Below, one piece after another: positions 16,375-24,629 of a DNA stretch of 64,000 bases. A program made the translations under genes and the position numbers. Source of the DNA: Clostridiales bacterium (lineage in GTDB: Bacteria > Bacillota > Clostridia > Lachnospirales > Lachnospiraceae); the NCBI GenBank assembly GCA_012839295.1, contig DUNO01000041.1, positions 1 through 64,000 on the forward strand. The letters run 5' to 3'. Each line of letters starts with the position of its first letter. Positions within the stretch are counted from its first letter, which is position 1. The notes under the pieces were generated by a model. The model ran no database searches, was not told where the DNA came from, and worked only from the letters and a program-made list of their open reading frames with translations.

Positions 16375-16441
16375 GTCCGCCGGAAGTCCGGGGCTGGGGC
16401 GGTGGGCCTCCCTAAAAGATGAAAGAATGCTGCAGAAATAT

Positions 16442-16488
16442 CTGAGCCGGTTCCAGGCGGTTAAGCTTTTCCGTGGAACCGGGCTCAG
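16442..16488. terminator. Stem-loop between convergent genes
   Basis: A 14-bp stem (16442-16455 with 16474-16488, one bulged G) lies between the exporter operon and the opposing regulator gene. It has no strong T-tract but is well placed as a shared terminator. Confidence 0.55.
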
Positions 16489-16532
16489 GTATTTAGCAGA
16501 TGTTGCACTGGTGTGCCGTAACCCTCAGGGCT

Positions 16533-16913
16533 TTACTTTGCACCGGATTCGATTTTACTAAAATAATTTTTCAGGCACTGATAGCTTTCATCGCTGATGA
16601 CATGCTCTATTTTACAGGCATCCTTCTCAGCTGTTTCCTTATTCACACCGGCGGCAATCAACAGTTTGGTAAGCGTCTGATGCCGGTCATACATTTGGGC
16701 AGCGATTTCGTAGCCCTGTGCTTCCAAGGAAATATATCCGTTTTCATCCACGTTAATGTATCCGTTTTCACGCAGCTTTTTCATAGCTACGCTGATACTG
16801 GGCTTCGTATAGCCTAATTCATTGACAATGTCGATGGAACGGACCAATCCGTTTTGTTGCTTTAAAATAAGTATCATTTCCAGGTAGTTCTCAGTGGATT
16901 CATTTATCTGCAC
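16533..16913 (-). CDS. DtxR/MntR-family metal-dependent regulator
   Basis: 126 residues, short form without an SH3 domain, as in MntR. The winged helix is clear: STENYLEMILILKQQ, SIDIVNELGYTKPSISVAMKKL, NGYISLEAQGYEIA, then RHQTLTKLLIAAGVNKETAEKDACKIEHVIS, which carries the His/Glu/Cys residues of the metal site. It should bind Mn or Fe and repress uptake genes. The start is GTG at 16913, with AGAGGTG six bases upstream. No metal transporter lies beside it. A short A/T inverted repeat is upstream. Confidence 0.85.
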   Translation of the reverse strand: MQINESTENYLEMILILKQQNGLVRSIDIVNELGYTKPSISVAMKKLRENGYINVDENGYISLEAQGYEIAAQMYDRHQTLTKLLIAAGVNKETAEKDACKIEHVISDESYQCLKNYFSKIESGAK

Positions 16914-17014
16914 ATAATCACCTCTTTCTTTAATTCTATCTTAGTTTACGTGATACTTCAATAATAATTATCAATAAGCAAAAAAATATAAAAAATAAAA
17001 TATGAATGTTTCTG

Positions 17015-17043
17015 TTGACAAATGGGCTGTTGCATAATATAAT
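17015..17043 (+). promoter_or_regulatory. Strong promoter for tRNA-Pro
   Basis: TTGACA (17015-17020), 17 bases and TATAAT (17038-17043) are full consensus. Confidence 0.8.
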
Positions 17044-17114
17044 AGCTATGCTGTTGAAACAAATCACGTTACTGTTTAGAGTGACAGGTGAGATACAGAG
17101 CAGGCAGCGAATAT

Positions 17115-17189
17115 CGAGGTGTGGCTCAGCTTGGCTAGAGCGCTACGTTAGGGACGTAGAGGCCGCAGGTTCAAATCCTGTCACCTCGA
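17115..17189 (+). tRNA. tRNA-Pro (anticodon AGG)
   Basis: Cloverleaf: acceptor CGAGGTG/CACCTCG, D-arm GCTC/GAGC, anticodon stem CTACG/CGTAG with loop TTAGGGA, T-arm GCAGG TTCAAAT CCTGT, discriminator A. C1-G72 and A73 fit proline identity. The anticodon AGG would carry A34, which is uncommon in bacteria. CCA is not encoded. Confidence 0.88.
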
Positions 17190-17262
17190 TTTTTTTATCC
17201 AAGGGCATGAATTCCCTTATAATTCATAGCTTACCACAATATGATATGGATATGGCAATATA

Positions 17263-17293
17263 CACGGTTGAAGAGATTTAACCGTGATTTTTT
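17263..17293 (+). terminator. Intrinsic terminator downstream of tRNA-Pro
   Basis: CACGGTT (17263-17269) and AACCGTG (17280-17286) form a perfect 7-bp stem followed by ATTTTTT. Confidence 0.75.
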
Positions 17294-17315
17294 AATTTCT
17301 GAAGGAGGTGGGAAT

Positions 17316-18188
17316 ATGATTTTGTCGGCTTCCAGAAGGACGGACATCCCAAGCTATTATTCTGAATGGTTCATGAACCGCCTAAAGGAAGGATATGTAT
17401 TGACCAGAAATCCGATGAACTATCATCAGATCCGCAGAATCGAATTAAACCCCGTAAATATTGAATGTATCGTACTTTGGTCCAAGGATCCCCTGAATAT
17501 GATGAAATACCTGCCAGAAATAGATGGTATGGGATATAAATATTATTTTCAATTTACCCTGACCCCTTATGGAAGGGAGATTGAAAGGTATATCAGGGAT
17601 AAGGAGGAGCTTGTGGATACCTTTCAGAAGCTTTCTGGCATGATCGGGAAGGACCGGGTAGTGTGGCGGTACGATCCGGTTATATTAAATGACCAGCTCA
17701 CCGTCCAATATCATGCGGAGCAGTTTGAACGTCTGTGCCGCCAGTTGCAGGGATATACCGGAACCTGCAATATCAGCTTCTGTGACATCTACAAAAAATT
17801 AAGTAAAGAGGCTAAGGAGCATGTAATCTGGCCGATTTCCGGGCAGCAGATGGATCAGGTGGCAGAAATACTCGTAGCAATTGCAGGAAACTATAATATA
17901 GAGCTAAGGGCTTGCTGTGAAAAGAAGGATCTGGCTAACGCAGGTATCGGGCCGGCTGCCTGTATTGACCGGGAGCTTATAGAGAAAATATGCGGGCATC
18001 CGGTTCAGGCTAAGGCGGATAAGAGCCAGAGGGAGGGCTGCAGCTGCATCCAAAGTACGGATCTTGGCGTTTATAATACCTGCCGGCATGGATGTATCTA
18101 TTGCTATGCCAGCCATAGTGATAAATCCATAAAGCAGAATTGCCTCCGCCACAACCCTCAGGCACCGATCTTAATAGGCGAGGAGTAA
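17316..18188 (+). CDS. DUF1848 family protein (possible iron-sulfur protein)
   Basis: 290 residues starting MILSASRRTDIPSYYSEWF, the hallmark of DUF1848. It contains VLWSKDPLNMM, FQFTLTPYGREIE, VVWRYDPVI and a C-terminal cysteine cluster GVYNTCRHGCIYCYA with the CxxxCxxC spacing of radical-SAM proteins, here unusually at the C-terminus. A second group of Cys lies just before (EGCSCIQ). The function is not established. The ATG at 17316 follows GGAGGTGGG; the longer open frame is not used. It follows tRNA-Pro but is separated by a terminator. Confidence 0.82.
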   Translation: MILSASRRTDIPSYYSEWFMNRLKEGYVLTRNPMNYHQIRRIELNPVNIECIVLWSKDPLNMMKYLPEIDGMGYKYYFQFTLTPYGREIERYIRDKEELVDTFQKLSGMIGKDRVVWRYDPVILNDQLTVQYHAEQFERLCRQLQGYTGTCNISFCDIYKKLSKEAKEHVIWPISGQQMDQVAEILVAIAGNYNIELRACCEKKDLANAGIGPAACIDRELIEKICGHPVQAKADKSQREGCSCIQSTDLGVYNTCRHGCIYCYASHSDKSIKQNCLRHNPQAPILIGEE

Positions 18189-18206
18189 GTCCGGTGGAAA
18201 AAAATA

Positions 18207-18236
18207 TTGACAAAGGGCCGGGTGCTAGAGTATAGT
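18207..18236 (+). promoter_or_regulatory. Promoter of the metNIQ leader transcript
   Basis: TTGACA (18207-18212), 18 bases, TATAGT (18231-18236). The predicted start near 18243 gives a leader of about 400 bases before metN. I see no S-box signature in it. Confidence 0.6.
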
Positions 18237-18339
18237 GTGAAATACAGAGTATTTCATATCCGACACCCCGTGGCCTGACGGCCAAATGTCCGTTATTATA
18301 GAAAACAAACGGGGATAGGAATTACGGAAGGAAACAATT

Positions 18340-18456
18340 ATGGGAACATCATTCAAAGCAATGTATAATAATATGTGTGGTATGTGCAGCATGCCTAAGT
18401 TCCATATTTACATGATAAGTGAATGTGATGTTTTCATGATGCACAAGGAGAGGTAA
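18340..18456 (+). CDS. Methionine-rich leader peptide, 38 aa, candidate attenuator of metNIQ
   Basis: ATG at 18340 is seven bases after GGAAGGA (18326-18332). The 38-residue product has eight methionines, including a Met-Met pair at 33-34, and three cysteines; it begins MGTSFKAMYNNMCGMCSMP. That is about 21 percent Met. It ends three bases before the close of a GGAGAG segment that can pair with two alternative CTCTCC segments downstream, and an intrinsic terminator follows before metN. The layout is that of a peptide whose translation senses charged tRNA-Met. This is an inference; no homologue is known to me. Confidence 0.6.
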   Translation: MGTSFKAMYNNMCGMCSMPKFHIYMISECDVFMMHKER

Positions 18457-18524
18457 TCCTTACTCTCCCTTTGAATGATGGAATATGGTGCAGGAAGCTT
18501 ATCAAGGCTCTCCTGCTTTTTTTT
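18446..18524 (+). terminator. Candidate attenuator: alternative hairpins and terminator before metN
   Basis: The terminator is GCAGGAAGC (18490-18498) with GCT and TCCTGC (18507-18516, one bulge), followed by eight T. Upstream, GGAGAG (18447-18452, the end of the leader ORF) can pair with CTCTCC at 18463-18468; its extended form AGGAGAG (18446-18452) can instead pair with CTCTCCT at 18508-18514 in the terminator's 3' arm. The pairings are mutually exclusive. Transcription would end about 120 bases before metN unless the terminator is disrupted. Confidence 0.65.
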
Positions 18525-18645
18525 CGGATTAGCTTTAGGGAAGGCGATAATAAAACATGCAATAATAGAAAATGTAACAGGAAAGGCTGTAATGTTAGAG
18601 CATGTAATAATAGAAATAAACACAGGATCTGAACGGAGGTAAAAC

Positions 18646-19662
18646 ATGGGGAATGGATATCCGATTGTCCAGCTTGTAGGGCTGGGCAAGGTGTTTCAAG
18701 GTAAGAACAATGTAGTAAAAGCCCTCGACAATATTAACCTAACGATTAACCAGGGGGAGATATTCGGAATTATCGGGCTCAGTGGTGCCGGTAAAAGTAC
18801 CCTGGTACGCTGTATTAATTTTTTGGAAAAGCCAACCTCGGGGTCGGTGATTTTTGACGGTGCGGATTTGGGAGCCCTTTCTGAGAGGGATTTGTTAAGG
18901 GCGAGGCAGTCCATGGGGATGATCTTCCAGCAGTTTAACCTGTTGATGCAAAGGAATGCCCTCCAAAATATCTGCTTCCCCCTGGAAATCGCAGGTATCC
19001 CAAAGAAGGAGGCAAGGCAACGGGCGATGGAGCTTTTGGAGGTGGTTGGCCTGGTGGATAAAGCGAAGGCTTATCCGGCCCAGCTGTCCGGCGGACAGAA
19101 GCAGCGAGTTGCAATTGCCAGGGCATTGGCGACGAATCCTAAGGTGCTGCTCTGTGATGAGGCCACCAGTGCACTCGATCCGACGACAACCCGTTCCATC
19201 CTCAACCTGCTTCGGGAGATTAACCAGAAGCTTGGTATCACAGTGATTGTCATTACCCATGAAATGAGCGTTATTGAAGAAATCTGCCACCGTGTTGCAA
19301 TCATTGACCAAAGCCATATCGCGGAGCTGGGAGAGGTAGAGGAGGTCTTTGTAAGGCCAAAATCCAAGATAGCAAAGCAGCTGGTATTTTCCGGTGAGTC
19401 CCATATAGATGTCTTTGAAGGAGAATATAAATGCCGCATTATCTTTGATGGAAGAACCTCCTTCGAGCCTGTGATTGCCAATATGGTCCTGGAGTGCAAA
19501 ACTCCGGTTAACATCCTGTTTGCAGACACCAAGGATATTGACGGGAAGGCATTTGGCCAGATGGTAATCCAGCTTCCAAACGATGAAACAGGAAGAAAGC
19601 GTATTATGAACTATCTTAATGTCAATGGGATAACCTATGAGGAGGTGAAGGGCGATGCTTAG
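18646..19662 (+). CDS. metN: Methionine ABC transporter, ATP-binding protein
   Basis: 338 residues. Walker A GLSGAGKST, Q-loop FQQFNLL, signature LSGGQKQR, Walker B VLLCDEATSALD, H-loop VITHEM, then a C-terminal NIL domain (about 260-338) that binds methionine and mediates trans-inhibition in MetN proteins. It energises MetNIQ import of L-/D-methionine. The ATG follows GGAGGTAAAAC. It overlaps metI by eight bases. The leader upstream carries a Met-rich ORF and terminator. Confidence 0.94.
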   Translation: MGNGYPIVQLVGLGKVFQGKNNVVKALDNINLTINQGEIFGIIGLSGAGKSTLVRCINFLEKPTSGSVIFDGADLGALSERDLLRARQSMGMIFQQFNLLMQRNALQNICFPLEIAGIPKKEARQRAMELLEVVGLVDKAKAYPAQLSGGQKQRVAIARALATNPKVLLCDEATSALDPTTTRSILNLLREINQKLGITVIVITHEMSVIEEICHRVAIIDQSHIAELGEVEEVFVRPKSKIAKQLVFSGESHIDVFEGEYKCRIIFDGRTSFEPVIANMVLECKTPVNILFADTKDIDGKAFGQMVIQLPNDETGRKRIMNYLNVNGITYEEVKGDA

Positions 19663-20314
19663 TGGAGCTGTAATTAAGATGCTGGGGACTGGAATTTTAG
19701 AATCCCTATATATGATTTTTGTCTCATCACTGATCGCTTATGTGATCGGGCTGCCCTTAGGCGTACTGCTGGTCGTAACGGATAAGGAGGGCATTGCACC
19801 GTTTCCGGCCTTGAATAAGGCCTTAGGCGCTATCGTGAATTTTGTCAGGTCTGTCCCATTTATTATCCTGCTGATTGCGGTCATGCCGTTTACCAGATGG
19901 CTCATTGGTACGACCCTGGGGCCTTCTGCGGTAATACCGCCCCTGATCATTGGATCGGCCCCCTACATTGCCAGGCTGGTGGAGTCATCCCTTAAGGAAG
20001 TGGATAAAGGTGTAATTGAAGCAGCCCAAAGCATGGGTGCAAGCCCGATGAATATCATTTTAAAGGTGCTGATTCCTGAGGCGATGCCCTCACTGATTAT
20101 CGGGGCAGCAATTGCAGTTACGACGATTTTAAGCTATTCTGCCATGGCAGGCATCGTCGGCGGAGGCGGACTGGGTGACATCGCGATCCGTTACGGGTAT
20201 TACCGGTATCAGACCGGAATCATGTTTGTCACAGTCATTATATTGGTTTTAATTGTACAGCTAATCCAGGAGGTAGGTGAACGCTGGATGAGGCGTGCAG
20301 ATAAACGTTTATAA
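19655..20314 (+). CDS. metI: Methionine ABC transporter, permease
   Basis: 219 residues with five predicted membrane helices. The binding-protein-dependent permease EAA loop is visible as EAAQSMGASPMNIILKVLIPEAMPS (seen in two parts, residues 124-148). It begins inside the 3' end of metN and is followed 37 bases later by metQ, so the three form one operon. Confidence 0.93.
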   Translation: MLSGAVIKMLGTGILESLYMIFVSSLIAYVIGLPLGVLLVVTDKEGIAPFPALNKALGAIVNFVRSVPFIILLIAVMPFTRWLIGTTLGPSAVIPPLIIGSAPYIARLVESSLKEVDKGVIEAAQSMGASPMNIILKVLIPEAMPSLIIGAAIAVTTILSYSAMAGIVGGGGLGDIAIRYGYYRYQTGIMFVTVIILVLIVQLIQEVGERWMRRADKRL

Positions 20315-20351
20315 AAAGCGAGCCATAAATGGCGGGAAAAGGAGGAGCATT

Positions 20352-21164
20352 ATGAAGAAAATTATTGCAGTATTATTAGTATTAGCCTTAGCCGTGGCAA
20401 CGTTTACCGGCTGCGGGACGAAGAATCAGGGGGATAAGAAAATTGTGGTAGGAGCCAGTGCAACCCCCCATGCGGAAATTCTGGAGCAGGCAAGGCCGGT
20501 TCTGGAGGCGGAGGGCTATGAGCTCGAAATCATCGTTTACCAGGATTATGTACAGCCAAACCTGGCGCTGGACAGCGGTGACCTGGATGCAAACTATTTC
20601 CAGCATAAGCCATACCTGGACCAGTTTAATGAGGAAAATAAGACGGATTTAGTGTCCGCCGGTGTCATCCACTATGAGCCCTATGGGGTTTATCCTGGAA
20701 AGACGGCCTCCTTTGATGCCCTTACGGAAGGTGCACAGATCGCGGTGCCAAATGATGCCTCCAATGAGGCAAGGGCACTTCTCTTACTGGAAGCGAACGG
20801 ACTGATTAAGCTCAGGGAGGATGCGGGCCTGAGCGCAACAAAGAATGACATTGTGGAAAATCCCTTGAAGCTTGAAATAATCGAAATTGAAGCTGCCCAG
20901 CTGGCGCGCTCTTTGCAGGACGTTAACATGGCCGTTATCAATGGAAATTATGCAATCCAGGCCGGATTAAATGTAGCGAAGGATGCGATAGCCTTTGAGG
21001 GCAAGGACTCTGAGGCAGCCGAAACCTACGGCAACATCATTGCTGTTAAAGCTGGCAATGAAACAAGGAAGGACATCAAGGCTCTTTTGGCAGCCCTCCA
21101 AAGTGATGCTGTCAAAAAATATATTGAGGACACATATGACAGTGCCGTGGTACCTAAATTCTAA
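20352..21164 (+). CDS. metQ: Methionine-binding lipoprotein
   Basis: 270 residues. A lipoprotein signal (KKIIAVLLVLALAVATFTGC) ends in the lipobox Cys at residue 20. The mature part is NlpA/MetQ: KIVVGASATPHAEILEQARP, YVQPNLALDSGDLDANYFQH, GVYPGKTASF, ALLLLEANGLIKLR. It captures methionine outside the membrane and delivers it to MetNI. ATG 20352 has GGAGGAG seven bases upstream; the longer frame from 20295 lacks a signal sequence at its N-terminus. Confidence 0.94.
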   Translation: MKKIIAVLLVLALAVATFTGCGTKNQGDKKIVVGASATPHAEILEQARPVLEAEGYELEIIVYQDYVQPNLALDSGDLDANYFQHKPYLDQFNEENKTDLVSAGVIHYEPYGVYPGKTASFDALTEGAQIAVPNDASNEARALLLLEANGLIKLREDAGLSATKNDIVENPLKLEIIEIEAAQLARSLQDVNMAVINGNYAIQAGLNVAKDAIAFEGKDSEAAETYGNIIAVKAGNETRKDIKALLAALQSDAVKKYIEDTYDSAVVPKF

Positions 21165-21227
21165 GTACCGGCTTATTTAAGCAGGGGTACAAAAGATATT
21201 CTTTAAGCAAGAAATGAAGGAGGGAAG

Positions 21228-21260
21228 GGGTAGGTTTCCAGTAGGAAAACCTGCCCTTTT
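21228..21260 (+). terminator. Terminator of metNIQ
   Basis: A GC-containing stem (21228-21239 with 21244-21256, one bulged A) is followed by TTTT. Confidence 0.7.
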
Positions 21261-21389
21261 CACCATAAAAAAGGCAATGTTGGCTGTGTTTTCCTTGTAA
21301 TTAAAGGAAGAGTAAGGTTGCAAGGAATGTCGGATAATGGTACTATAGAATAGGGGAAACTATTACGGAATACTTGCGGGGGCAGCTAT

Positions 21390-22502
21390 ATGAAGAAGCT
21401 TTTCTTTTATAAACGTATTTACTTAATAATACTGATTCCTATTTCCATAGCCCTGACCTTAGTGGCAAGGAATAATCTTTATTTTGCAGAAAACATCTAT
21501 GCCAAGCACATATATAAAGGGATTTCACAGCCCATATCAACAATATTTGGACTGGTGCCCTTCTCTGTTGCGGAGGTTATCATCTTTGTATTTCCTGTTG
21601 CATGCCTGATTTGGGTTATAGCCTTTATCATAAGGCTGGTCCGGTTCCGGGAAAAGCGTAAGCAGATATTTTTAAAGGGTCTGTTAAATATTCTCTGCCT
21701 TGTAAGTGTTATCCTGTTTTTATACACAATGCTTGCCGGGATCAATTATTACCGTGCCACCTTTAGCACCTACTCGAACCTGGAGATCAGGGAATCGCCG
21801 GAGGATGAGCTGTACGCACTGACAAAGAGCCTTGCCCTGCAGGCAAATGAATTTCGTGACAAGACTACGGCCAGGGATGGGGAGGGAGTATTCCAGCTGT
21901 CCTTAAGCTACTATGAAACGGCAGCCCTGGCAAACGAAGCCTTTACCAGCCTTTCCAAGGAATATCCCATTCTGGGCGGCTCCTACGCCCCGCCTAAGCC
22001 GGTAATGCTGTCAAGGCTGATGTCCTATGCTGAGATTACAGGTATTTTCTTCCCCTTTACGACGGAAGCAAATGTGAATGTTGATATACCTGATTATAAC
22101 ATACCGGTCACAATGCTGCATGAGCTGGCACATCTCCGGGGCTTTATGCGGGAGGATGAAGCCAACTTTATCGCATATCTTGCAGGTATGGAATCAGGGA
22201 ATGCGGACTTAAATTATAGCAGCACGATGCTTGCTTTAGTGATAGCGGGCAATGCATTGTATGAACAAAATCCGGATCTGTATTTTTCCGTCAGGGAGCT
22301 TTACTCTGAGGGGGTCATAAGGGATATCAGGGCAAATTCGACCTATTGGCAGCAGTATGATGATACGGCAGTCAGCACAATCTCTAACCATATCAACGAT
22401 ACCTACCTAAAGGCGAATGCCCAGGAGGATGGAGTCAAAAGCTACGGCCGCATGCTGGATCTGCTCTTGGCTAAATTCAGGAAGGACCATTCAGAGAATT
22501 AA
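21390..22502 (+). CDS. DUF3810 membrane protein with HExxH motif
   Basis: 370 residues. The N-terminal ~115 residues contain three hydrophobic segments (about 12-28, 58-82, 96-118). The external or cytosolic domain carries HELAHLRGF (about residue 246) followed by REDEANFIAYLA, i.e. HExxH plus a downstream Glu, the pattern of gluzincin-type metallopeptidases. Members are annotated DUF3810; substrate is unknown. The ribosome site (GGGGGCAG) is modest. It stands as a single gene with a strong terminator after it. Confidence 0.82.
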   Translation: MKKLFFYKRIYLIILIPISIALTLVARNNLYFAENIYAKHIYKGISQPISTIFGLVPFSVAEVIIFVFPVACLIWVIAFIIRLVRFREKRKQIFLKGLLNILCLVSVILFLYTMLAGINYYRATFSTYSNLEIRESPEDELYALTKSLALQANEFRDKTTARDGEGVFQLSLSYYETAALANEAFTSLSKEYPILGGSYAPPKPVMLSRLMSYAEITGIFFPFTTEANVNVDIPDYNIPVTMLHELAHLRGFMREDEANFIAYLAGMESGNADLNYSSTMLALVIAGNALYEQNPDLYFSVRELYSEGVIRDIRANSTYWQQYDDTAVSTISNHINDTYLKANAQEDGVKSYGRMLDLLLAKFRKDHSEN

Positions 22503-22586
22503 GGGATGTATGGAAAATGCTTAAAATATAGAAAATTCTTATAATGCAAAATGCTGGAATTTAATAGAAATAAAGTGACAAAACAG

Positions 22587-22633
22587 GAAGAAACATAGGC
22601 CATATAGCAGGAGTGGCCTATGTTTCTTCTTTT
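22587..22633 (+). terminator. Strong intrinsic terminator
   Basis: A perfect 16-bp stem (22587-22602 with 22614-22629) followed by TTTT ends the DUF3810 gene. Confidence 0.85.
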
Positions 22634-22740
22634 GCCATAATGAAAAATGTCATTAACTGTTTTTCAGGGTATAAAACGGCCTAAATAGTGTAGCTATGAG
22701 ACAATTTTACTGCATGCGGTTTTCATTTTGTACTTTTAAG

Positions 22741-22769
22741 TTGACACGAACTGTGGTATTATATAGAAT
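22741..22769 (+). promoter_or_regulatory. Promoter for glnS
   Basis: TTGACA (22741-22746), 17 bases, TAGAAT (22764-22769). About 105 bases of leader follow; no T-box elements are visible. Confidence 0.6.
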
Positions 22770-22874
22770 ATCTATTTATTATAAGGAAATAATTAGTTTA
22801 TTATCGTAAATATGGGTAAAATAACAAGCGGCTAGCTTGATCCCTTCACAGAATAAATGACCAGGAGGAACTTC

Positions 22875-24572
22875 ATGGAAAACAAAGAAATGAACGAAGT
22901 CAGGGAACTGGAAGCAACAGAAAAGGTTTCCAAAAATTTTATTGAAATGATTATCGATAAGGATCTGGAAGAGGGTAAGGTAAAATCCATTGTTACCAGA
23001 TTCCCCCCGGAGCCGAATGGATATCTTCATATCGGGCATGCAAAGTCAATCCTTTTAAATTACGGGTTGGCCAAGAAATACGGCGGTAAGTTCAATCTTC
23101 GCTTTGATGATACGAACCCAACCAAGGAAAAGACGGAATTTGTTGATTCCATCATCGAAGACGTAAAATGGGTCGGCGGAGATTTTGAAGACCGTTTATT
23201 TTTTGCGTCTGATTACTTTGACCAAATGTATGAAGCCGCAGTAAAATTGATTAAGAAGGGGAAAGCCTTTGTCTGCGAGCTTACGGCTGAGGAGATCCGG
23301 GAATACCGCGGCACCTTAACGGAGCCGGGAAAGAACAGCCCCTACCGTGACAGGAGCATTGAAGAGAACCTTAAGCTATTTGAAGAGATGAAGGAGGGTA
23401 TCTATCCGGACGGCTCCAAGGTGCTCCGCGCCAAGATAGATATGGCATCTCCTAATATCAATATGCGTGACCCGGTAATTTACCGGGTGGCAAGGATCCA
23501 CCACCATAATACGGGGGATAAATGGTGTATTTATCCGATGTATGACTTCGCACATCCGATTGAGGATGCAATTGAAGGCATCACCCATTCCATCTGTACC
23601 CTGGAATTTGAGGACCACCGCCCGTTATATGACTGGGTGGTGAAGGAATTGGAATATGAGCAGCCCCCGAAGCAGATTGAATTTGCAAAGCTGTATCTGA
23701 CCAATGTTATCACCGGAAAAAGATACATCAAAAGATTGGTGGAGGAAGGCATTGTTGACGGCTGGGATGATCCCAGGCTGGTATCCATCAGTGCGCTCCG
23801 AAGAAGGGGCTTTACACCGGAGGCAATCCAGATGTTTATGGAGCTGTGCGGCGTGTCCAAGAGCCAGAGCTCCGTAGATTATGCGATGCTTGAATACTGC
23901 ATCCGTGAGGATCTGAAGCTGAAGAGGCCGCGTATCATGGCAGTCCTTGATCCGGTAAAATTAGTAATCACGAATTATCCCGAAGACCAGGTTGAATATC
24001 TGGAAGCACCCAACAATCAGGAAAATCCGGCCATGGGAACTAGGACGGTACCCTTTGGCAGGGAGCTTTATATTGAACGGGAAGACTTTATGGCCTGCCC
24101 TCCCAAGAAATATTTCCGTCTGTTCCCCGGCAACGAAGTGAGATTAATGAATGCTTATTTCGTAAAATGCGATTCTTACATTATAGATGAAAATGGCAGG
24201 GTTACGGAAGTACATTGTACCTATGACCCGGAGACAAAGGGCGGGAACAGCAACGACGGACGCAAGGTGAAGGGAACCATCCATTGGGTAGCGGCAAAAA
24301 CTGCCCTCAAGGTAGAAACGCGTTTATATGAAAACATTGTGGATGAAGCGAAGGGTGTCTATAATGAGGATGGAAGCCTGAACCTAAATCCGAATTCCAT
24401 TACGGTATTAAAGGAATGCTATGTGGAACCAAGCATAGCAGGTGCCCAGGCGCCGGACAGCTTCCAGTTTTTAAGGCAGGGCTTTTTCTGTCTGGACATG
24501 AAGGATTCCACTCCCGAGAAACCGGTATTTAACCGGATTGTTTCCCTAAAGAGTTCATATAAGCCGCAATAG
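22875..24572 (+). CDS. glnS: Glutaminyl-tRNA synthetase
   Basis: 565 residues, class I synthetase. The HIGH box is in [16 protein letters not shown] (about residue 55), the KMSKS-type loop is VSKSQSS (about 330), and the C-terminal anticodon-binding beta-barrels follow. The family distinguishes GlnRS from GluRS by length, the NGYLHIGH context and the [16 protein letters not shown] segment seen here. It charges tRNA-Gln directly, so this organism need not depend only on transamidation. ATG 22875 has AGGAGG six bases upstream. A DUF2225 gene follows after 57 bases. Confidence 0.94.
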   Translation: MENKEMNEVRELEATEKVSKNFIEMIIDKDLEEGKVKSIVTRFPPEPNGYLHIGHAKSILLNYGLAKKYGGKFNLRFDDTNPTKEKTEFVDSIIEDVKWVGGDFEDRLFFASDYFDQMYEAAVKLIKKGKAFVCELTAEEIREYRGTLTEPGKNSPYRDRSIEENLKLFEEMKEGIYPDGSKVLRAKIDMASPNINMRDPVIYRVARIHHHNTGDKWCIYPMYDFAHPIEDAIEGITHSICTLEFEDHRPLYDWVVKELEYEQPPKQIEFAKLYLTNVITGKRYIKRLVEEGIVDGWDDPRLVSISALRRRGFTPEAIQMFMELCGVSKSQSSVDYAMLEYCIREDLKLKRPRIMAVLDPVKLVITNYPEDQVEYLEAPNNQENPAMGTRTVPFGRELYIEREDFMACPPKKYFRLFPGNEVRLMNAYFVKCDSYIIDENGRVTEVHCTYDPETKGGNSNDGRKVKGTIHWVAAKTALKVETRLYENIVDEAKGVYNEDGSLNLNPNSITVLKECYVEPSIAGAQAPDSFQFLRQGFFCLDMKDSTPEKPVFNRIVSLKSSYKPQ

Positions 24573-24629
24573 TGTTACAGCAAAAGATAAGCAAAGGTAA
24601 GAAATAAACAAAGGAATGGAGGATTCATC

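Noticed and set aside
18238-18339. The leader of metNIQ as a SAM (S-box) or T-box riboswitch
   Set aside because: I cannot find the conserved S-box core or the T-box sequence and specifier arm; small hairpins only. A proper Rfam scan was not possible.
18408-18689. A 93-codon minus-strand open frame opposite the metN leader
   Set aside because: It runs through the terminator hairpin and into metN on the other strand with no supported start; a shadow frame.
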